DNA of 64,000 bases from Diabrotica undecimpunctata (lineage: Eukaryota > Arthropoda > Insecta > Coleoptera > Chrysomelidae), in the NCBI RefSeq assembly GCF_040954645.1, contig NC_092807.1:52481481-52545480 (forward strand), in the 5' to 3' direction. The notes under the pieces are model-generated. The model saw only the letters and a program-made list of their open reading frames with translations. It was not told where the DNA came from and made no database searches. Below, piece after piece: positions 44,466 through 56,566 of the stretch. A program made the position numbers and the translations under genes. Every line of letters starts with the position of its first letter. The first letter of the stretch is position 1.

Positions 44466-44639
44466 ATAATGATTATAAGGAGTATAATGCTCTATTCCCC
44501 GCAGCTATCCTTGCTAAGACCACTTTTTATATGTGGTTGTCATCTTTGATTATCATCATGCATAAATTAAAAACTTACTGGTTTACTTGACTGACAAAGT
44601 TTTTCAATGTTATTATCAATGTACACAATCTTTCTTCCT

Positions 44640-44996
44640 TTTTATACGTAGTTTCGTAGTAACGAATTTATTACGGAATTGGTCCAGATATCTTTCGTTA
44701 TGCTTTGTATGGAATTTATTAAAAGTTGTTTGACATTATTCAATTTAAAAGTTGCATTTTGTCTGGGTGTTAATATGGGTGCCACTTTTGATCTTGCGTA
44801 AGGCCTGGACGGCCTTTCGTATATTTATTACTGAGAATGTCAAAATTTTTAAATTTTGCTTCGACTTTACTCATCATCGATTGTGTAATAGGTCTGTCGG
44901 GATATTTATTGTTAAATAAGTCCAAACCTCAGCTTGTGTACGGATCCCTTCATCATTAAAATATCTGTGCGTTGCATTTCGCTTAAACGGGCCATG
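44640..44996 (-). pseudogene. mariner/DUF4817-type transposase, N-terminal fragment
   Basis: Begins MARLSEMQRTDILMM at 44996 on the minus strand, then FNNKYPDRPITQSMMSKVEAK and KYTKGRPGLTQDQK. This is the N-terminal helix-turn-helix of DUF4817-type transposases. The following QLLINSIQSITKDIW is decayed and the DDE catalytic half is missing. Confidence 0.65.
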
Positions 44997-45440
44997 ATGT
45001 TGATAACTTTTTAAAAATACAGTTATTGTTTGACAGCTAACTATTATTTTGAAGTCGAATTAGTACAATTTAGTCTTAATGAGACATGTTTTTGTCATGT
45101 TGACATTTAAACAGATAAAAAGTAATTTTAAAAAACTATTTACAGGCAGTGGCGGAACGAAAATTAGAAAAATACGTGTTTTAGTATTTCTGAATTAATT
45201 TCTTGAAATAATGTTATACGGCATAACGGAAATAAGAAAAAATATGACATTCGTATATAAAAAGATAACAGTGATGACGCCATCAAAATATGAGTTCAGC
45301 AAAAAACGCGATAAATGTACAGGGTGGTCCACGCAAGTCTGGCATAGTCCATAATCCTTATTTTTAATGAAACACCATGTATATTTTTATGTTTTTAGAA
45401 GATTCTTAACAACCTGATTCCAACGAACTATATCATGTAA

Positions 45441-46539
45441 TGCAATACAAGTCTTGATTCAAAAATGTCTGGATCAACAGAAAGATGTTTACGCCTGTTT
45501 TATCGACTATGAGAAAACATTCGATACTATCAAACATGACAATAGATTATAAAAAATCTATATTGGAATCAAACAGCCCACATGAAGAATGGACATATGG
45601 TGAGTGAAAACGTAACCATTTCGAGAGGGGTTAGACAGGGCTGTATTCTTACCCCAATGCTTTTCAAACTGTACACGGAACAAATATTTCTAGAGGCACT
45701 GGAAGAGTACAACGAGGGCATCAAGATTAAAGAGCGTACCAATAAGTAATTTTCGATATGCAGATGATACTGTTATACTGGCCGATAACATCGAAGATTT
45801 ACAGATGATGTTAAATAGTGTAAATACAACTGGCAACCAATTTGGAATGAAGATCAATAGAAAGAAAACTAAATTTATGGTGATCAGTAAAAAGAACATT
45901 CAACATATCGACCTGAATATTGAAGCCGAACGTATTGAAAGAGTACACCGTTTTAAATATCTGGGATATACAGTAAATGAGTGGGACCAAGACGTAGAGA
46001 TTAAGATCCGAATTGAAATAGCAAGATCCAAATTCATCAAAATGAGAAAGCTCTTAAGCAACCGTCACCTAAGCGTTAACCTCCGATGGCGCGCCACGAA
46101 ATGCTACGTACTCTCTACGCCACTTTACGGAGTTGAAGGGTGGACGTTAACGCAGCATCTATAAAAAAGTTAGCGGCTCTAGAAATGTGGCTGTATCGAC
46201 GCACACTGAGAATACCTTGGACAGACAGAGTGACCAACACAGAGGTATTAAGACGAATGGGTAAAGAGGTGGAATTGTTAACAACTGTTAAAAGGAGGAA
46301 AGCGTCATACCTGGGCCATGTGTTCCGTAATGATAAGTACAGTCTGCTACAGCTTATCGTGGAAGGCAAGATTGAAGGTAGAAGAGGTTTGGGCAAAAAG
46401 AAGAAATCCTGGCTGAGAAACTTGAGAGAATGGTTTCAAATACCAGAAGCTGCGAACATAATACATGCGGCACAAAACAGAGAAACCTAATGTTTGATGG
46501 TCGCCAACCTTCGGTAGAAGACGGCACATAAAGAAGAAG
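45441..46539 (+). mobile_element. LINE, 5'-truncated, with 11 bp target duplication
   Basis: Flanked by ATATCATGTAA at 45430-45440 and 46540-46550. Reads VYACFIDYEKTFDTIKHDN (motif A), NFRYADDTVILADNIEDL (catalytic YADD), NQFGMKINRKKTKFMVIS, HRFKYLGYTVNEWDQDVE, then a frameshift near 46140, MWLYRRTLRIPWTDRVTN, TEVLRRMGKEVEL, ASYLGHVFRNDKYSLLQL and SWLRNLREWFQIPEA. The 3' end is ACATAAAGAAGAAG. Motif B is damaged near 45600-45660. Same family as the fragment at 30-420. A dead copy lacking endonuclease. Confidence 0.94.
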
Positions 46540-46859
46540 ATATCATGTAAGGTCTATAATGAATAATACAAGGTGAAATTTTGAAATTAATAATTTATCA
46601 CGTGTTATGGTATTATTTTAATTAGGTAAATACAGATAATACACTTCTACTCTAAGTGTCAGTATATTGGGGAAAATTTCTGTTTAGTAACCGTGTTAAC
46701 ATTTTTTGTCATGAATAGGTAAACACTGTCTAGATAGTCTGCTAATTAAACTAAATCGGTAAATAATGCGGATTGTTATCAATCAGTTATTGGTGTGTTT
46801 AAATTTTACATTAAAATAATAAATTCCTAATTAAAAGCTAATTTCTTGCAGAAATAAAA

Positions 46860-47736
46860 ATGAAATATTTAACTGAGACCCACCGAATTGAGATTTTAAT
46901 GATGATCGGTTACGGGGAGAATTGTAGAAGTCAAGTTGAAGTAGCAAACTTATTTAATCAGAGGTATTCTCAGTTGCCTAATATTGCACAAGGTACTGTA
47001 TCTAAAATTTATGAACAATTCAGAGAACTTGGACATGTCAAACCATTAAAAATAAAACCGAACTTCATTGAAGATGAGGTGAAAGTGGATATTTTGTTAA
47101 GTGTTGCAGAGAATCCAACGTCAAGTTCACGTCAAATTGCACGTCAAAATAATGTGAGTCACACAACTGTCCTAAGGTGTCTCCATGAAGAAAAACTTCA
47201 ATCATATAAATTGACTTTTGTGAAGGATCTAACAGAAGACGATCCAGATCGTAGAATGGATTTCTGCGAAAGAATGATGGATAAAATTAACACAAATGAA
47301 ATAGCTCTTGGCACAATTCTTTTTTCTGATGAATCAACATTTACATTGAACGGATAGGTAAACCGACAAAACTGTAGATATTGGTCAGCGGAGAATCCTC
47401 ATTGGATGCGTGAGACACACACTCAGTATCCTCAAAAGTTGAATGTTTGGATTAATTGATTGGATGAAGGGGTACTATTGAGTGGCCAGCTAGGTCGCCA
47501 GATTTTACGCCTTTGGATTTTTTTCTGTGCGGTTATCTCAAAAACAAAGTATATGCAACACAACCAACTAGCATTGAAGACCTCAAAGAAAGGATAACTA
47601 CAGAAATACGGTATATTTCACCTCAAACTTTAAACAAAGTTCGGGAAGAGTTTTATAGGAGACTGTGTTATTGCCAACAACAAGGTGGAGAACATTTTGA
47701 GCATTTAAAAACTTTGAGCACTTTAAAAGTTATCTA
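46860..47736 (+). pseudogene. DUF4817-type mariner transposase, middle deleted
   Basis: Opens MKYLTETHRIEILMMIGYGE, with FNQRYSQLPNIAQGTVSKI in the helix-turn-helix, then SSSRQIARQNNVSHTTVLRC, DPDRRMDFCERMMDK and LFSDESTFTLNG (first catalytic Asp). A stop replaces Glu at 47355; VNRQNCRYWSAENPHWMRE and PQKLNVW follow. The segment from there to IEWPARSPDFTPLDFF (third Asp region, 47480-47520) is deleted, so the second catalytic Asp is lost. The C-terminus (TSIEDLKERITTEIRY, GGEHFEHL) is present to the stop at 47735. Confidence 0.92.
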
Positions 47737-47740
47737 AAAT

Positions 47741-49440
47741 AAGGACACAAACAATTTTATTCCATACGTGGAAAAAAAAAAGACGAAATATATTGGGCTA
47801 GTGATTTTGGTCGTCACCATGCGACGACAGATCCAATCAATTGCATCTACAATCACTACACTTAATTTTTTCTGTCTTCCTTCTATTTAAAGCTAGGACA
47901 ACAAACTAATATTTTAATCTGTTGTTCAACTTTCATAATAAATAAGTCACTTTTGCAGAGACGCTGAACTTTTTTCGTAAAGTCGTCTTATGAAATCGAT
48001 CTACGTATCAAACCAGCGTAATTCTAGTTTGGCAATTTATTTGTTGGAAATGCTCGAGTTTTGTATAATATTTTTTACTGATCATCAAATTCGCAGCCAA
48101 TTTTTTAGGACCAACAAAATTTTCAAAAAAATTAAAAATAAAATTTTTAATGATGCGGTTACTTATCTGTAAGATAAATGTAAAATTTATTTCGGAACAC
48201 ACCAATATTTAATTAATTGTCAATAAAATTACAATAATGTTCTAATATCCCTTTTGATTATACAGTTTGTGGTGGCAGGAATAAATTTAATTATATAAAG
48301 AAAAAATTAATAACGAATAAAAAATAATACATGTTTAATGATTATTCTTAGGTTTTTCTATAACACTAAAATATTATATAAGGTTAGCTCAAACATCTTC
48401 AACTTCAAAAAGTTCAGTAATCTCTTCATTTAGCAATTCATCTTCACAATTGTCTTAATTTTGATCTCTCGCAAGGTTATACAAGGTAGAATGTTGCTGT
48501 AGATTAGAACGGTTGAATATTTTCAATCTTACAGCCACTTCCACTGGATAATTTAGTACCTAAACCTTCTCTTCCAAACATAAAAAGTTATGTTGCATAT
48601 CTGGTTCTAATATGAAATTCATTATAGAAATTAGATTGTTTAGTGGACTTCTTAAATATGGCTTTACTTTATAAATCAGAATCTCCTTGTAAGAACCCAT
48701 TTCTATTATTTCCATTTAAACTTCTTATCAAGAACACAGAATTATTTATTCCTACCTGGTAGGTGCCTAGAAAACATATCCAAGAAGTATCACGAAATTG
48801 TTAGAATTTAAAATCAATATTCCATATATTATATAGAAGATTTATTGAGAGTTTTGAAAATTTCCTACTACATTCTGGATATTTTATATTCTTACTCTGA
48901 GTCTTTTTTATATATAATTGAATGTCTTTTATAATTGTTAAAAGAATCTGACAACCTAGGTACTATGTGCATATTTTTCATTTTGGAATCCGAAACTACT
49001 ATTATTGAATCAATAGCACCAATATCTCTTGAAAAAGGTTAATTAATCCATTTTTTTAATTATCAAGATTATGAAAATATTGAATCTCTAAATCCCCTAA
49101 AGTACATAAATGAAAATATGTATACACCTACTTTTATAATCACTTATTAACAACTATTTACAAGATTTTCTCAGAATATAGATCACTGTCGGTTTACTTA
49201 ATTATCTTAACCTTTTAAAAAAGTCTTTATCATTACAAAAATTTAAAACGTTCAATTCTGCATCAAATACTATATTCCCGTACTAAGTTTATAAACATTA
49301 AACATCATACTGATCATACTCTCCGATTTCATTAAATCATGTTATATCCATCCAATAACTTTTTATTCAGTACTTTATTTGGCAAATAAATATTTTATAT
49401 TTTATATGTCAGATAATTTTAATTTATTTCATCTGTCAGT
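47741..49440. other. No recognised gene
   Basis: 1.7 kb, very AT-rich. Open frames at 47990-48205 have no family features. No terminal repeats were recognised. Confidence 0.4.
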
Positions 49441-49835
49441 TTATCTGATTTCTTTCCTAGGTGATGCTAGAATTTTAAATCTAAACTAACATAAAACTTG
49501 TATTAAATCAAACCTTAAAATATTAATAATATTAATTAATATTTTTTCTATTATTAATTATTAAACGTATCGTTTCAAAAACAAAATATGATTGACTCAT
49601 AGATTGAAATATCAGTAGCTCAGATTTCTTTGTTCAGATGGCGTAGGATTTTAAAATCTAAACTAACATAAAGCTTTAAATTATTTTGTATTAAATTCTA
49701 CCTTAAAAACATTATTAAAATTAATTATTAATTATATTAATATGTAATTAATACAGTATTATTAGTACCGTTTCAGAAACAAAATATGATCGAAATGTCA
49801 AATGGTGGTAGCTCATATTTCTTTCCTAGATGCGC
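49440..49835. repeat. Diverged tandem repeat, period about 175-190 bp
   Basis: TTTCTTTCCTAGGTGATGCTAG (first 20 bases from about 49450) recurs as TTTCTTTGTTCAGATGGCG at 49626 and TTTCTTTCCTAGATGCGCC at 49818. The following AAATCTAAACTAACATAAA (49479, 49658) and ACAAAATATGATTGA/ACAAAATATGATCGA (49580, 49780) repeat in step. About 2.2 copies, no coding. Confidence 0.8.
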
Positions 49836-49906
49836 CGTTGCCTTACTGGACAAACGGTGTGACTTGTCATCATAGCCTTTTATATAGATAGATATAGTAA
49901 AAAGAG

Positions 49907-50015
<109 letters not shown>

Positions 50016-50984
50016 GTATGTATACTATATGGAAGCCGAAACGTTACATAAATTATTTTGACGTGACAACGTCTTAAATTAGGTTGTGGCTCGGAGTCAT
50101 TCATGAAAAAGTGTAACGCCCGCTCACGTCTGTTACAGTGAGTCACCGAACGAGAGAGAGGCCCGCCGGACCGGCGAATGCCTTGCGTCTCTCTCCCACT
50201 CAAACATGATCGGTCCGCTGCGCGCGCAGCACTAGAGAATTAGGCGCGTTGAATCGGTGCGTGCTTCCGTGCTTGTGTCTCTGTCAGTGTTGTTCCGCCT
50301 ACCGATTTTTCGGTAGATCTACCGAATTTGATTCCTATCTACCGATCTACCGAACTGCCCCTTGAATCTACCTAATTTTAAAACAAATATCACAATGACT
50401 TGAAAATAAATTCGGATAATACAATTTATCTTTTTATTTCTGTTACCATCAAAAAACTTTTCAGTGTAACCTAATACTTGGTATTTTTAATACGTTTGTA
50501 TTAAAATTCATTTGATACTTCCCTATAGTGTTTAAAAATATATTTGCAAAGATGCAAAGAAAGAGAAATACCCCGAGATTCAAGTTCGTAATTTTATACC
50601 TAATAATAACATATTGTATAAACATCATTCCGTAATCATAATCATTCACACACGTCTCTTCAATTCTCAAAGAATCTCAAGTATCAAGTGATAAATTATT
50701 AGCTAAATGACGGTGTGTGTGCTGTCGGTTTTCTTTGACTGCCGACTTAATCCATTAGCAGATAATGGTTGTTACATCTATTTGAACCAGAACGTTTTAA
50801 CTTTCTGTAAATATTATGACCTATAACTATTTCTCAAAATATTATTAAACCTTATTTGTATCATAATAGCTGATGTGAGCATTTGGTCCCAATAATTTGA
50901 TTCTTTATTTATTAAACAAAATTCAATGAATTATGGTTATTTCTAATAATTAGTTCAGCATAATTATTTAAGGTCTTTAACTTT

Positions 50985-51278
50985 TGAACCATTAAGTCGC
51001 CACCATAATGGGAAACTTTTCTATTTTTAGTTTTATGGAAAAAAGTTATTCTTTCTAAAAAGTTCTGAATGATCTAAAACTTAGAATACAATCATCAGAT
51101 ATTAAATTTTTTTTAGTAATATAGACAGTTTATCAAAAAATATGAATTTTATGTTCATATTTTTTGACAAACCTCGTGTATATGGCTCAAAAAATTTAAT
51201 TGATGATTGATTTTAGGTTTTAGGTCATAAAACTAACAAAAAATTCCATTATGGTGTTCACTTAATTGGACGCACTGT

Positions 51279-51284
<6 letters not shown>
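50985..51284. mobile_element. Foldback MITE
   Basis: CACCATAATGG (51001) and CCATTATGGTG (51245) pair as outer arms; CAATCATCAGATATTAAATTT (20 of these bases paired) with AAATTTAATTGATGATTG as middle arms; and a central hairpin TCAAAAAATATGAA / TTCATATTTTTTGA at 51136-51167. The right end GGACGCACTGTA looks like a Tc1-type terminus (TACAGTGCGTCC). No coding. Confidence 0.65.

Positions 51285-51342
<58 letters not shown>
51285..51342. repeat. (TA)n microsatellite
   Basis: About 58 bp of TA with one phase slip, directly after the MITE end. Confidence 0.97.
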
Positions 51343-51679
51343 ATTTACGTCATTGCATATGATCTACCGAAATCTACCGAATTTTGCCGAAGGCATCTCC
51401 CGATATTGGATAAGCTCCACGGAACATCACTGGTCTCTGTCTTTCTCGAGCGTTCTTGGCGTTCAAGACACATTACAGCAGAAACACTTCCTTTCATTTC
51501 ATATTTCTCCTATCATCGTCCTATCCTCAACAAAATCACTCAAATAGAAATTAGTTAAGTTTAAGTTTACATGTACAATGTTTTAGTAAACAAAATATAT
51601 TTCTATAGTTAAAATTTGTGCAATTTAATAATATTCATATCAATAAATATTCTACCGAGAAAAAGACGTTGTCACGTAA

Positions 51680-52437
51680 AATCTTCGCCCGTAAAACCGA
51701 CTTTACAGGCAACCGATTTTTTTTTCTTTGGTGGTTAATTTACTGGTTTTTGTTGTCATCTACTCTGGGTTTTTTCCTCACTAAGTGTGGTGGGAATTTC
51801 CACCATTTATGAACGCACTGTATATTATGGTCAGAGCCCGTCTTAAATTGTTATTTGTGTAAAACTAATCCATTTGGAAACCAACAACATTTCAGTTGCT
51901 CAGCTGGCATTAGAATACACGAAAGCACGATGTTTAATATGAACATGATCGACAATCGTTTTCCCAGACACCGCACCGGCCCGGTCGACCAAAAATAACC
52001 GAACAATGAAATTGACTAACTAATAGTCTCTGAACTTTCATTCAAATATTAGTTATATGAGCGCTATCGGAATCTCTCGATGCATCATTTCAATAGCGAA
52101 TAGATCAATCATGTACAATTTCGTAGAGAAATTAGTTAATAGCTATTTGTGTTTGAGAACAAATCAAATTTGTAGTCCACCTACCGACTGGTTATGTTAT
52201 TATAACACAAGTAAATTAATTACACGATTGAAGCATAGCGATAAAGTCGGTAACATAAATTCGAACATTGCTTTAATAATAAAAAATCTTAAGATTTGCC
52301 GGTAATAAATCCAATGGATGTAAAATGCATAGATCAATATAAAAAAGAACAAGACTAACATCGATACTTACTTCATAAATGAGAATGAATTATCAAATTG
52401 GATAAAATGTTTCTGTAAAAAACTACCAAGGAAAAAG
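51680..52437. other. No recognised gene; one MITE-like end at 51823
   Basis: TTCATAAATGGTGG...: on the minus strand TACAGTGCGTTCATAAATGG ends at 51823-51804 and resembles the terminus of the MITE at 50985-51284. Otherwise nothing recognised; an 82-codon frame at 52057-52305 has no family signature. Confidence 0.4.
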
Positions 52438-52439
52438 TA

Positions 52440-54099
52440 CAGTGTGTTCCAACGAAAATTTAACCCCACCAGAAACTCAGAAACCAAGAGTTTCTTCAAA
52501 ATTAAAAAAAAAACAAGTCAATTTGTTTCGGGAGGGGAACGAATTTTCATACAAAATTCATGCCCTCAAATGTAACCCCCTACTGCCCCGCATCAACCCC
52601 CAGTTTTTTTTTTAAATAGCAAGTGTGGTCAAGTGGCACATCATTTGAAAGGTAATTTTTTCTCTACACGACACACTATTTTTTTAACTTACTGAATAAC
52701 TTTGAAGATAATTTTGGATTTATCTCATTTATTGGATGAACACAGTAATAACAAAAAACATAAAATTTTATCAAATTAACCAATTACTTAAATAGTCGAA
52801 ATGACCTCCTGTAACCTCCATACAATAATACAGTCTATTTTCAAAGCCTCTTCGCACATATGCACATACCTCCGGTGCTAATAATCGGCATTCTGTCATA
52901 ATTCTTTGTCGCAACTCTGCAAGCGGAGTGGCGTATATTTTTTATTTTAGGTATCCCCACAAAAACAATCCAAAGGCGAAAGATCCGGTGATCTGATCGG
53001 CCACTCTATTCCCTTCTGCCCTTCACCCCTTCTGCCAATCCAACGCCCTGGAAAACGTTGATTCAAAAATTGTCTTACACGTATATCATAATGTGGAGGT
53101 GCCCCGTCCTGTTGGAAAGTCAGTTTATCCTCTAAAAGATTATTATCAGATTCCAATGTGTCAGTGATGAGCGAATCAATAACGTCTTCTAACAAATTTA
53201 AATAATTTGTTCCGTTGAGATTTCCTTTGAGAAATAATGATCCAATAACCTGATTCCCTAAAATGCCAACCCATACATTTAATTTCTGAGGTTTATGTGA
53301 GTGTGTCTCCATGAATAAATGAGGATTACTGTTATTCCAATAACGACAATTATGTCTATTAACTTCACCATTTAACATCAAAGTACACTCGCCGGAAAAA
53401 CACGTAGGTACTGTACAATCGATGTTGGTTGTTATTTATGATTTAACTAAATTCTTCACAAAATTGAAGCCGACGATCAGGATCATCTTCGTTTAATTGA
53501 TGAAGTAATCGTATCTTATAGGGTGAACTTTATGGGATCTTATAATTCGATAAACACTAGATGCTGATACACCAGATGCACGAGATAGTTGTCTGATAGA
53601 CTGTCAGATTATCCATTTTTGTAAATGACCCAATACCGCCACTTCAATTGCTTCATTTCGCACTCGAAGGTCTACTTCGTGCTCTGTGTTGTTAACGTCA
53701 CCTGTAGCTTAAAACTTATCAGTTAAATGTTTAACGTATTGGTGACTTACGTTTTTATGGGTGGTTCGTATTAGAGATCCTTGTCGTAGCCTTAGCAAAC
53801 TGGTTGTTTCCATAGTATAGCTTAACTAATTCTATTCTTTCTTCACTAGAATATCCAATTTTTGTAAGCAAAAAAAATACCTTTCAAATGATGTACCACT
53901 CGAACACACTTGTTATTTACAAAAACCTCTGCGGGGCGGTAGGGGGTTAAATTTGAGAGCATGAATTTTACATAAAAATTCGTCCTTCTTCCAATACAAA
54001 TTGACGTGTTTTCTTATATTATAAAGAAACTCTTTGGTTTCTGAGTTTCTGGGGGGGGGGGGGGGGGTCAAATTTTCGTTAGAACATTGGAATACACTG
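52440..54099 (-). mobile_element. DUF4817-type mariner element, 1.66 kb, both ends present
   Basis: Ends CAGTGTGTTCCAACG (left) and, inverted, CAGTGTATTCCAATG (right) are flanked by TA on both sides (52438-52439 and 54100-54101). The TIRs are about 180 bp (52440-52620 and 53920-54099) and include matching GGGGTAGGGGGTTA-type blocks. The right TIR contains a run of 17 G. Transposase on the minus strand inside. Confidence 0.92.
52763..53850 (-). pseudogene. DUF4817-type mariner transposase, nearly complete but mutated
   Basis: Minus strand: YSSEERIELVKLYYGNNQFA opens the helix-turn-helix; SIRQLSRASGVSASSVYRII is the second. The first catalytic block reads CFSGECTLMLNGEVNRHNCR, where the family has FSDE, so the first Asp is Gly. 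NVWVGILGNQVIGSLF and LTFQQDGAPPHYDI (second Asp) follow, then GRWIGRRGEGQKGIEWPIRS, PDLSPLDCF (third Asp) and the C-terminus GGHFDYL. Frameshifts occur near 53770, 53510 and 53410. 144 codons (53381-52947) are open. Confidence 0.93.
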
Positions 54100-54101
54100 T
54101 A

Positions 54102-54570
54102 TACGTCACCTATAGTTTTCGAAAGAAAAATTGATAAACAGAAGGCAATGTGATTAACAAATATACCTTTAGGGTGGTTCATTCTAATGGAATATACACC
54201 CATATTAAAATAGACAAAAACTTGAGAACCAAGCAGGTATAAGGGTAGTTTCACATGTAATGAACTCGGTATTAGTATTATAATGCTTGGAAGACTTAAA
54301 CCAATTAATCGATAACCAACTATAGTTAGGCGTGACGATTTGATGGGATAAACAAAATGTTAAAATAAAAAGAAAAAATTGTTCCGAAGCTATTTTCCTG
54401 CGGCATCTTTATACAATTTACCATTTTTAGAGGTAATTAACCACAATTATAGTTTAAAATAAATTTGAGTGATGAATTCGACCGTTACTTGATGGAAATT
54501 CATTTTATCTAACAATAAAACTCTAAAAACTTGTTTTTAAAATTTATTATAATTTTTATTTTTTTTTTTC
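54102..54570. other. No recognised feature
   Basis: AT-rich spacer between the mariner element and a Penelope endonuclease fragment. Confidence 0.4.
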
Positions 54571-54574
54571 TCAC

Positions 54575-54870
54575 TACAGCTGTTTAGGCAGTTCTATTAT
54601 TAAAAGCCCTTTTATGTTCTGTTATACGACTGGTAAAAGTTCTACCAGTTTAACCGATGTAAGTTCTTGGGTAGTCGCCACATTTAGGTTTGTATACACC
54701 ACTGTGTAAGTGCTTTTTCTTTTGGTTCTTGTTGTTCTTAATATATTTGCTGAAGTTGTTGTTCCTTCTTAAAGCTGTTATTCCTTTCTGTTTAGCTATT
54801 TTTGTTGATATCTTGCCTGTTTATGTAATAAAGCAGAAGTAGGTTTTTATCTATTGGTGGAAATGCTATT
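54575..54870 (-). pseudogene. Penelope-type GIY-YIG endonuclease fragment
   Basis: Minus strand near 54700 reads GVYKPKCGDYPRTYIG (stop) TGRTFTSRITEHKRAF. GVYKxKCGDC...YIGQTGR...R..EH is the GIY-YIG core of Penelope-like endonucleases; the second Cys is Tyr and Gln is a stop. It differs from both other Penelope lineages in the window (GVYRIPCEDC and YKIPFEC), making a third lineage. Confidence 0.75.
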
Positions 54871-55094
54871 TTAGGGCTTTCTTATGTAGTTTTTAATTTA
54901 AAATTTTATTTGTTGTTTGTTCGTTGTACCCCACAGATAGCTTCGAGAGAGAATTGAATATCATTAAGCATTTTTTTTTATCTTATTTACTATATATGGC
55001 AATTAAATTTCGTTTATATTATTATACAACTTTTGGAGATTACAAAATATTTTTCTGCTTTTTTTCATTTTTCATGTATTTTGAAGATGCCAAA

Positions 55095-55745
55095 CATTTT
55101 TCTTCAAAAAATTACTTCTCCATGGCGGACAGTTAATTTCTGGCACGACAAATCTAAAATATAAAATTCGAGAAAAGTTTTAAAAAAGAAGTGCCATTAA
55201 TTGATAATTTACCAGAAAAATTGAAAATTCTTAAAAAAATAGCGGACATTTAAAAAAAAATTGTTCAAAAATTGATCTTTTTTCACCCTTTTTCAGTCAC
55301 AAAAATGTTAATACGTTTTTTTGTCAAATTGTGATAAAATATCAGACAGAAAACCAAAACAAACAAAATGTATCAAGGATGTTAAAACCGACCGACTCTA
55401 TCCGGAGAGATTTTGAGAAAAACTACGTTTTTAAAACTGAATGGGATCTAGTCGATCGTTTTTAATAAACCTTGATACATTTTGTTTGTTTAGGTTTTCT
55501 ATATAATAGTTTAGCACAATTTGACAAAAAAAAATAATACAATTTTTGTTACTGAAAAAAAGTCGAATTGTTGAACAATTTTTTCAAATGTCCACCATTT
55601 TGATTGTTTTTAAGTATTTTCAATTTTTCTGGTAAAACATCACGTAAGGGCACTTCTTTTTTTGAAACGCTTCTCGAATATTTCAGATTTGCCGTTCCAA
55701 AGATTAACTGTCCGCCATAGAGCAGACATTTTTGGACGAAAAATA
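55095..55745. mobile_element. Foldback element, about 650 bp
   Basis: GCGGACAGTTAAT at 55125 pairs with ATTAACTGTCCGC at 55702; TTTACCAGAAAAATTGAAAAT (55209, in part) pairs with TATTTTCAATTTTTCTGGTAA at 55616. An inner pair, CCTTGATACATTTTGTTTG and its inverse, occurs at 55360-55380 and 55471-55490. No coding capacity. Confidence 0.75.
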
Positions 55746-55789
55746 TTTGGAGCCATTTTTAAAATACAGGAACAATGGAAAAAAACTCT

Positions 55790-56400
55790 ACTTAGCAACA
55801 ACGCATAAAATCGTTTCGTGTACCTTTTAAAGCACCATCATAAAATACTTAGAACTGGATTACAAAATTGTGTTATGATGGTGCGTCCGTAAGTGATCAA
55901 TGCCGTGATATCGACCAAAATCCATTCCTTCCTTGCATATCACAATAGATTTTGCATAAACATTTCGATATGAGGGACTCAGCATCATTTTACAGAAGCA
56001 CAAAAAGTCTCGTATTCAGGAAATGCTGAAAAAAATCGTCCGTGGACGTACAAAATTTGTGTACAACGTTGTCGCATCAGCCGAAACTTTCGATAAACCG
56101 ATCGACTTTATCCGATCAGTCTTCGGTTAAATAACAACAAAAAACGTCGTATTATTCTTCATCGCCTGAATGCCATCTCCTATATAGCACGTCAAACAAC
56201 TGAATATTTGAAAGAGATATATCACGACATTCACCCGATTTATCGCCGAATGACTTTTTCTATTTTCCTACTGCAAGAACGCTTGCCAGAATACACTCTT
56301 TCCTCCTGCTCACATCAGGAAAGTATTGAAGCCTTTCAAGACCATGTTTCTACCGATATGAGGTTCAGAGTGGAAAAAGGCTTCCAAAATTGAACAGCAA
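55790..56400 (+). other. Unrecognised, partly open sequence (old element?)
   Basis: A 61-codon frame, 56208-56393, reads MKEIYHDIHPIYRRMTFS, ERLPEYTLSSCSHQESIEA and STDMRFRVEKGFQ. The amino-acid composition looks protein-coding and upstream (56000-56100) a frame continues EMLKKIVRGRTKFVYNVV, so it may be a decayed element or gene fragment. No family was recognised. It lies about 170 bp from host exon 56567-56669 but on the opposite strand. Confidence 0.35.
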
Positions 56401-56566
56401 TCAATCACTTCGTAGATACATTTACACTTATATGTAGATAAATTATTGTGCTTATTCTACAAGCATCTTTTTGTGCTAAATATTTGATTATCGATGACGA
56501 AAATGGTAAAATAGTTTTGGACATGACGTGCGAGGAAGTTTTGGAAAATTTTGAAAAAAAACTTAC

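Larger units (their letters stand above)
45320..47740 (+). mobile_element. Tc1/mariner-superfamily element split by a LINE
   Basis: TA followed by CAGGGTGGTCCACGCAAG at 45320 is a plausible left terminus. Its 5' region is interrupted by the LINE at 45441-46539 and its transposase begins at 46860. The right terminus was not found, so the end coordinate is set at the transposase stop. Confidence 0.6.
50061..51677. mobile_element. Region bounded by a 15 bp perfect inverted repeat
   Basis: ACGTGACAACGTCTT at 50061-50075 and AAGACGTTGTCACGT at 51663-51677 are exact reverse complements, with further partial pairing on the outer side (TTTTG / ATTTT). The interior has a GC-rich block (50150-50290), CTACCGAA repeats at 50310-50360 and again at 51357-51390, and a MITE between. 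Possibly a transposon into which other elements inserted; no transposase, so class unknown. Confidence 0.4.
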
